Below are positions 33,652 through 36,482 of a stretch of 36,482 bases of DNA, piece after piece. Each line of letters opens with the position of its first letter. The first letter of the stretch is position 1. The stretch comes from Planctomycetota bacterium (GTDB taxonomy: Bacteria > Planctomycetota > JACOTG01 > JAJDCM01), in contig JAJDCM010000353.1 in assembly GCA_029260825.1 (NCBI GenBank), positions 1-36,482 of the forward strand. Reading direction: 5' to 3'. The translations under genes and the position numbers were made by a program. The notes under the pieces were generated by a model. That model saw only the letters and a list, made by a program, of their open reading frames with translations. It had not been told where the DNA came from and ran no database searches.

Positions 33652-36054
33652 ATGAACAAGCCGAAGTTCACCTTCATTTCCGCTGCACTTGCCTTCACCA
33701 GCCTCCTTGGCCTGGTTGGTTGCACAAGTGGCGGAGGTGGAGGAGGTGCAGTCAACCAGACATTGCGGGGGCCCAGTCGCTCGAGCTCGATCGTGCTCAC
33801 ATCCGATGATCGCCGGGTCATCGCAGTAAACCGAGAAACCAATACGGTTTCCGTCCTCGAGGTTCGGGACGCAGCGGGAACAGATGTCGCCCGCAAAGTC
33901 GCCGAAGTGCCAGTTGGCCTCGAGCCGTGTGCGGTGGCGCTGTCCCCCGACGATCAAAGGGCCTACATCACAAATACGGTGAGCGGAACCGTTTCCGTTC
34001 TGCATGTTGGCCCCTTGTCTCCGGTTTCATTGATCACCGAGATTCCGGTGGGAACAGAGCCGCGAGGCATCGCCCTCACCCCCAACGGCAGCCGGGCCTA
34101 TGTGGCCAACCACACGGACGGTACCGTCTCGGTCATCGACACGACAAGCGATTCGGTCGTGCAAACAATCCAAACCGGGGGCAACCCAACTGCAATCGCC
34201 ATCTCCAATGACGGCGATCTTTCGGATACCGACGAACAGGTTTACGTCACCGAATTCTTCGCCGAGGTCGTTCCTGGCGGTCCGGGTCCGGGTTTTGACA
34301 CCGGAAGTCAGGGGGTCGTTCATGTCTTTGATGTTGCCGGGTTGACCGCTCCCACAAAGATCACGTTGAGCCCTCTTTCAAACGCCGGCTTTACCGCCGA
34401 TCGGGCTCCCTTCTGCTCCCAGTTCAACCCGACTGCCCACAGCGACATTTTCTGTCCCGATCAGGCGGCCACCGATCCGGCCTCCGATGTCATTGCCAGG
34501 AGCCCGCAGGGTGCCTATCCAAACCAGCTGCAATCAATTCTCCTTCGGAACAACCTCGTCTATCTGCCGAACATCGGAGCGGCTCCCGAGCCTCCGGTTC
34601 GTTTCAATGTAAACGTGCAGGCTCTGGTCCATGTTCTCGATACCGCTACCTTGTCCGAGCGAACCGAGCTGCATGTCAACCTGAACGATCAGATCAAGAC
34701 CGAGACCCAGCCCGCAGACCCGACATCCAGTTTGGATCGCCTGTTCGGGAACGACTTCGTCGCCATCGATGCCACGGACGATGGAACCGAGTTCTTGATC
34801 GTCAGCCGGGGAGGAAACTATGTCCTTCGGGCCACCGCCGACGGAGATGGACGCCTGAATATCGGAGCACCCACCGGAGTGATTCGTCTGCAAACCGGAA
34901 ACATCCCCACCGGAGTGGTGGTGAGCCGGGATGGGCAACGCGCCTATACCGTCAACGAGGTCAACGTGTCGATCACAGCTCTTGATCTGGAAACAAATAC
35001 GGTTCTCGATCTGGATATTCCTTCCGGAGCTCCTCCGCTACCCGGAACCTTTGAGCACGGTGTGCTTCTTGGAAAACTCGTGTTTCACACCGCTCTCGGA
35101 ACTCCCGACAACGAACTGTTCGGAAGCCCCATCCGCAACATTGTTCCTCTCGCGTCCCGCGGCAAAGCTTCAGACAACGGCTGGAGCTCTTGTGCATCGT
35201 GCCACCCGGATGGACTGGCAGATGGGGTCACCTGGTTCTTTCCCACCGGGCCTCGTCAGACGATTCCTCTGGATGGATTCTTCGCCAAGGACAACCCTGC
35301 CGATCAACGGATCTCGAACTGGAGTGCGGTTCGGGGAAGTATCACCGACTTCAACAACAACGCACGAAACATCCAGGGAGGCATTGGTTTTGCCGGTGAT
35401 CCCCCGGACGGAGGAATCTTCAATCACGGAATTACCCAGGGAGCAAGTGACGCCCTCGACGCCATGACTCTCTGGACTCAAACCGTGCGTCCCCGTCTCA
35501 TGCCTCCGCCGAGCGACACTCTGGCTGCCGAGAATGGTCGGCTTCTCTTCCAGGACAACTGCGCGTCATGCCACGGCGGCGCCAAGTGGACCAAGAGCCA
35601 GGTCGTGTATCTCGATAACCCAGCCTTCGACGGCAATCCCCTGGCCGGTGGTTCGCCGCTTGATCCCGGAATCAACAATGCTGGCCCCCAGATCGTCTCC
35701 TACACTCTTCTTGGTCGGACGATTCCCTTTCTTGAGAACATCAACACCTTCGATGTGTCCAACCCCCAGGAGATTCGAGGGGCTGGCGCCACAGGCAATA
35801 CCGCAGTTGGAGGCCTGGGCTTCAACGTTCCTTCGTTGCTAGGCACCGGATACAACCGCCCCTTTTTCCACGATGGATCAGCGGCTACCTTGAGCGATGT
35901 CTTCAAGAAACATGCCCTGACAGGTGGAGTCATCGAAGATCATTTCTCGGGGACCGAGCTCGACGAACTCAGGATCTTTCTCAACTCGATTGACGGGCGA
36001 ACCGAACCTTTGCAGTCAGCCACGGATCAGTTCCTCGATCTCGTGGGGAATTGA
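33652..36054 (+). CDS. Lipoprotein with YVTN beta-propeller and two c-type haem motifs
   Basis: An 800-residue protein. The N-terminus is a lipoprotein signal (SLLGLVGC, Cys24), followed by a Gly-rich spacer. Residues about 40-460 form a YVTN/YncE-like propeller with repeated signatures (SSSIVLTSDDRRVIAVNRET, PDDQRAYITNTVSGTVSVL, PNGSRAYVANHTDGTVSVID, RDGQRAYTVNEVN). The C-terminal part has two CXXCH haem-attachment sites, CASCH at residue 514 and CASCH at 637, and a di-haem peroxidase-like ending (LGTGYNRPFFHDGSA). Proteins of this form are periplasmic or surface electron carriers or peroxidases, exported and haem-loaded by the cytochrome c maturation system. The ATG at 33652 has an AGGAG site 8 bases upstream. 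Divergent from the large regulator. Confidence 0.92.
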   Translation: MNKPKFTFISAALAFTSLLGLVGCTSGGGGGGAVNQTLRGPSRSSSIVLTSDDRRVIAVNRETNTVSVLEVRDAAGTDVARKVAEVPVGLEPCAVALSPDDQRAYITNTVSGTVSVLHVGPLSPVSLITEIPVGTEPRGIALTPNGSRAYVANHTDGTVSVIDTTSDSVVQTIQTGGNPTAIAISNDGDLSDTDEQVYVTEFFAEVVPGGPGPGFDTGSQGVVHVFDVAGLTAPTKITLSPLSNAGFTADRAPFCSQFNPTAHSDIFCPDQAATDPASDVIARSPQGAYPNQLQSILLRNNLVYLPNIGAAPEPPVRFNVNVQALVHVLDTATLSERTELHVNLNDQIKTETQPADPTSSLDRLFGNDFVAIDATDDGTEFLIVSRGGNYVLRATADGDGRLNIGAPTGVIRLQTGNIPTGVVVSRDGQRAYTVNEVNVSITALDLETNTVLDLDIPSGAPPLPGTFEHGVLLGKLVFHTALGTPDNELFGSPIRNIVPLASRGKASDNGWSSCASCHPDGLADGVTWFFPTGPRQTIPLDGFFAKDNPADQRISNWSAVRGSITDFNNNARNIQGGIGFAGDPPDGGIFNHGITQGASDALDAMTLWTQTVRPRLMPPPSDTLAAENGRLLFQDNCASCHGGAKWTKSQVVYLDNPAFDGNPLAGGSPLDPGINNAGPQIVSYTLLGRTIPFLENINTFDVSNPQEIRGAGATGNTAVGGLGFNVPSLLGTGYNRPFFHDGSAATLSDVFKKHALTGGVIEDHFSGTELDELRIFLNSIDGRTEPLQSATDQFLDLVGN

Positions 36055-36084
36055 AATCGAGCCCTGCATCTCATTGCGTCCGTT

Positions 36085-36117
36085 GCCCGGAGACAAGATT
36101 GTTTGGTGTCTCCGGGC
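36085..36117 (+). terminator. Strong hairpin, probable terminator of the YVTN-cytochrome gene
   Basis: GCCCGGAGACA (36085-36095) and TGTCTCCGGGC (36107-36117) form a perfect 11-bp stem 30 bases after the stop. There is no T run after it, so it is either a U-poor terminator or an mRNA-stabilising structure. Confidence 0.6.
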
Positions 36118-36126
36118 GATGGGCGG

Positions 36127-36190
36127 TCTAGCAGCCCGTTGACAAAGTCAGATTTCGCCGAGGACAGCCCTTTATCAACGGACTGTCTAG
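36127..36190. mobile_element. 54-bp MITE-like element with TCTAG target duplications
   Basis: Left arm CAGCCCGTTGACAAAG (36132-36147) and right arm CTTTATCAACGGACTG (36170-36185) are inverted repeats matching at 14 of 16 positions, with the 22-base centre at 36148-36169. Exact TCTAG copies flank both ends (36127-36131 and 36186-36190) as a target-site duplication should. It holds no gene; it would need a transposase supplied elsewhere in the genome. Confidence 0.6.
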
Positions 36191-36205
36191 CCTGAGGGGA
36201 TGATC

Positions 36206-36244
36206 GGGCGTCGCCAGGATAGAAAGAGCGAATTGGCGACGCCC
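36206..36244 (+). terminator. Second strong hairpin with short T tract
   Basis: GGGCGTCGCCA (36206-36216) and TGGCGACGCCC (36234-36244) form a perfect 11-bp stem; AC and then TTTT follow at 36247-36250 on the plus strand. It could stop plus-strand transcription entering the PpiC gene, or, without a T run on the other side, act weakly for the minus strand. Confidence 0.6.
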
Positions 36245-36260
36245 ACTTTTCGGATATCTA

Positions 36261-36482
36261 CTACTCGAGCCGCTTGATGATGTGCCATCCAAACGGGCTC
36301 GTTTGAGGATGATACTCCCCCATCCCGATCTCTCCGACCTCGAGGGAAAACCCTACATCCCCAAACACGGTGGCCATTCCACTTCGAGCGAACCCTCCGG
36401 GAGGAGCACTCACGTTGTTGTTGGCCATGGTGTAGATCCCTCCCCCCGAATCGTTGCTGTACTCCTCCATCAGCGCATCAAA
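36261..36482 (-). CDS. PpiC-type peptidyl-prolyl isomerase, C-terminal part (5' end beyond window)
   Basis: The frame is open to the right window edge and ends in TAG at 36261. The 73 visible residues match the C-terminus of the parvulin (PpiC) domain: FDALMEEYSNDSGGG, corresponding to the usual F-x-x-A-x-x-x-S-x-D, then GFSLEVGEIG and the signature end SPFGWHIIKRLE. These enzymes isomerise Xaa-Pro bonds, and exported ones help outer-membrane protein folding. The N-terminus, including any signal peptide, is not in the window. It converges on the YVTN-cytochrome gene. Confidence 0.85.
   Translation of the reverse strand, partial: FDALMEEYSNDSGGGIYTMANNNVSAPPGGFARSGMATVFGDVGFSLEVGEIGMGEYHPQTSPFGWHIIKRLE

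Larger units (their letters stand above)
36055..36260. other. Intergenic region with two strong hairpins and a small transposon-like element
   Basis: Convergent region between the YVTN-cytochrome gene and the PpiC gene. Hairpin 1 has perfect 11-bp arms (36085-36095 and 36107-36117, loop 11), hairpin 2 perfect 11-bp arms (36206-36216 and 36234-36244, loop 17) followed by TTTT at 36247-36250. Between them sits the MITE-like element described separately. Confidence 0.7.

Noticed and set aside
1-36482. CRISPR arrays, tRNA or rRNA genes, prophage
   Set aside because: No regularly spaced direct repeats, cloverleaf-like sequences or phage structural genes were seen on reading; a tRNAscan or Infernal run was not possible.

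Overview
The window reads like an accessory-rich stretch of a Gram-negative bacterium, most likely of the Planctomycetota or a neighbouring phylum. The argument is inference from gene content: a Tat-exported Gfo/Idh/MocA oxidoreductase, FG-GAP plus ASPIC/UnbV proteins, an ECF sigma factor of the 'TRWS' type beside a zinc-ribbon Ser/Thr kinase, a TIGR03546/TIGR03545 protein, a YVTN-propeller protein with c-type haem motifs, and many signal peptides and lipoproteins. An LptF/LptG permease indicates an outer membrane. No rRNA, tRNA, CRISPR array or phage module was seen. Genes lie on both strands, mostly in short operons, and no gene-free stretch exceeds 300 bases.

Layout. 1-2781: truncated Gfo/Idh/MocA oxidoreductase, a Nudix hydrolase, a CPBP membrane protease and a cupin. 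2790-6524: a secreted/membrane protein of unknown role, a lipoprotein N-acetylmuramoyl-L-alanine amidase and a radical SAM protein. 6588-10490 (minus): a very large membrane-anchored protein whose reading frame is interrupted once by an in-frame TGA. 10598-13191: M42 aminopeptidase converging on a secreted alpha/beta hydrolase. 13271-17909 (minus): a three-gene set of fused TIGR03546-TIGR03545 protein, ECF sigma factor and Ser/Thr kinase. 18075-25945 (plus): DUF1294 protein, unknown secreted protein, a sensor kinase/response regulator pair, a coiled-coil secreted protein and a three-repeat Ig-like secreted protein, closed by a strong bidirectional terminator. 26028-27698 (minus): GYD-domain protein and a membrane protein with a helix-hairpin-helix tail. 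27858-30180: LptF/G permease and a secreted protein converging on a terminator. 30400-33492 (minus): a large winged-helix/ATPase/TPR regulator. 33652-36054: YVTN-propeller cytochrome lipoprotein. 36261-end: C-terminal part of a PpiC-type peptidyl-prolyl isomerase.

The most striking observation is at 8526-8528. The TGA sits between the FG-GAP half and the ASPIC/UnbV-thioredoxin-TPR half of one open frame. Directly after it comes a hairpin whose apical sequence (CAGGUC) and distance from the UGA closely match the E. coli fdhF SECIS element. TGA is used as an ordinary stop by other genes in the window. I therefore propose a new selenoprotein family: a CRTAC1-like FG-GAP/ASPIC selenoprotein fused to a TlpA-like thioredoxin domain. 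A second unusual item is a 54-bp element at 36132-36185 with 16-bp terminal inverted repeats and exact TCTAG flanking duplications, which looks like a minimal MITE.
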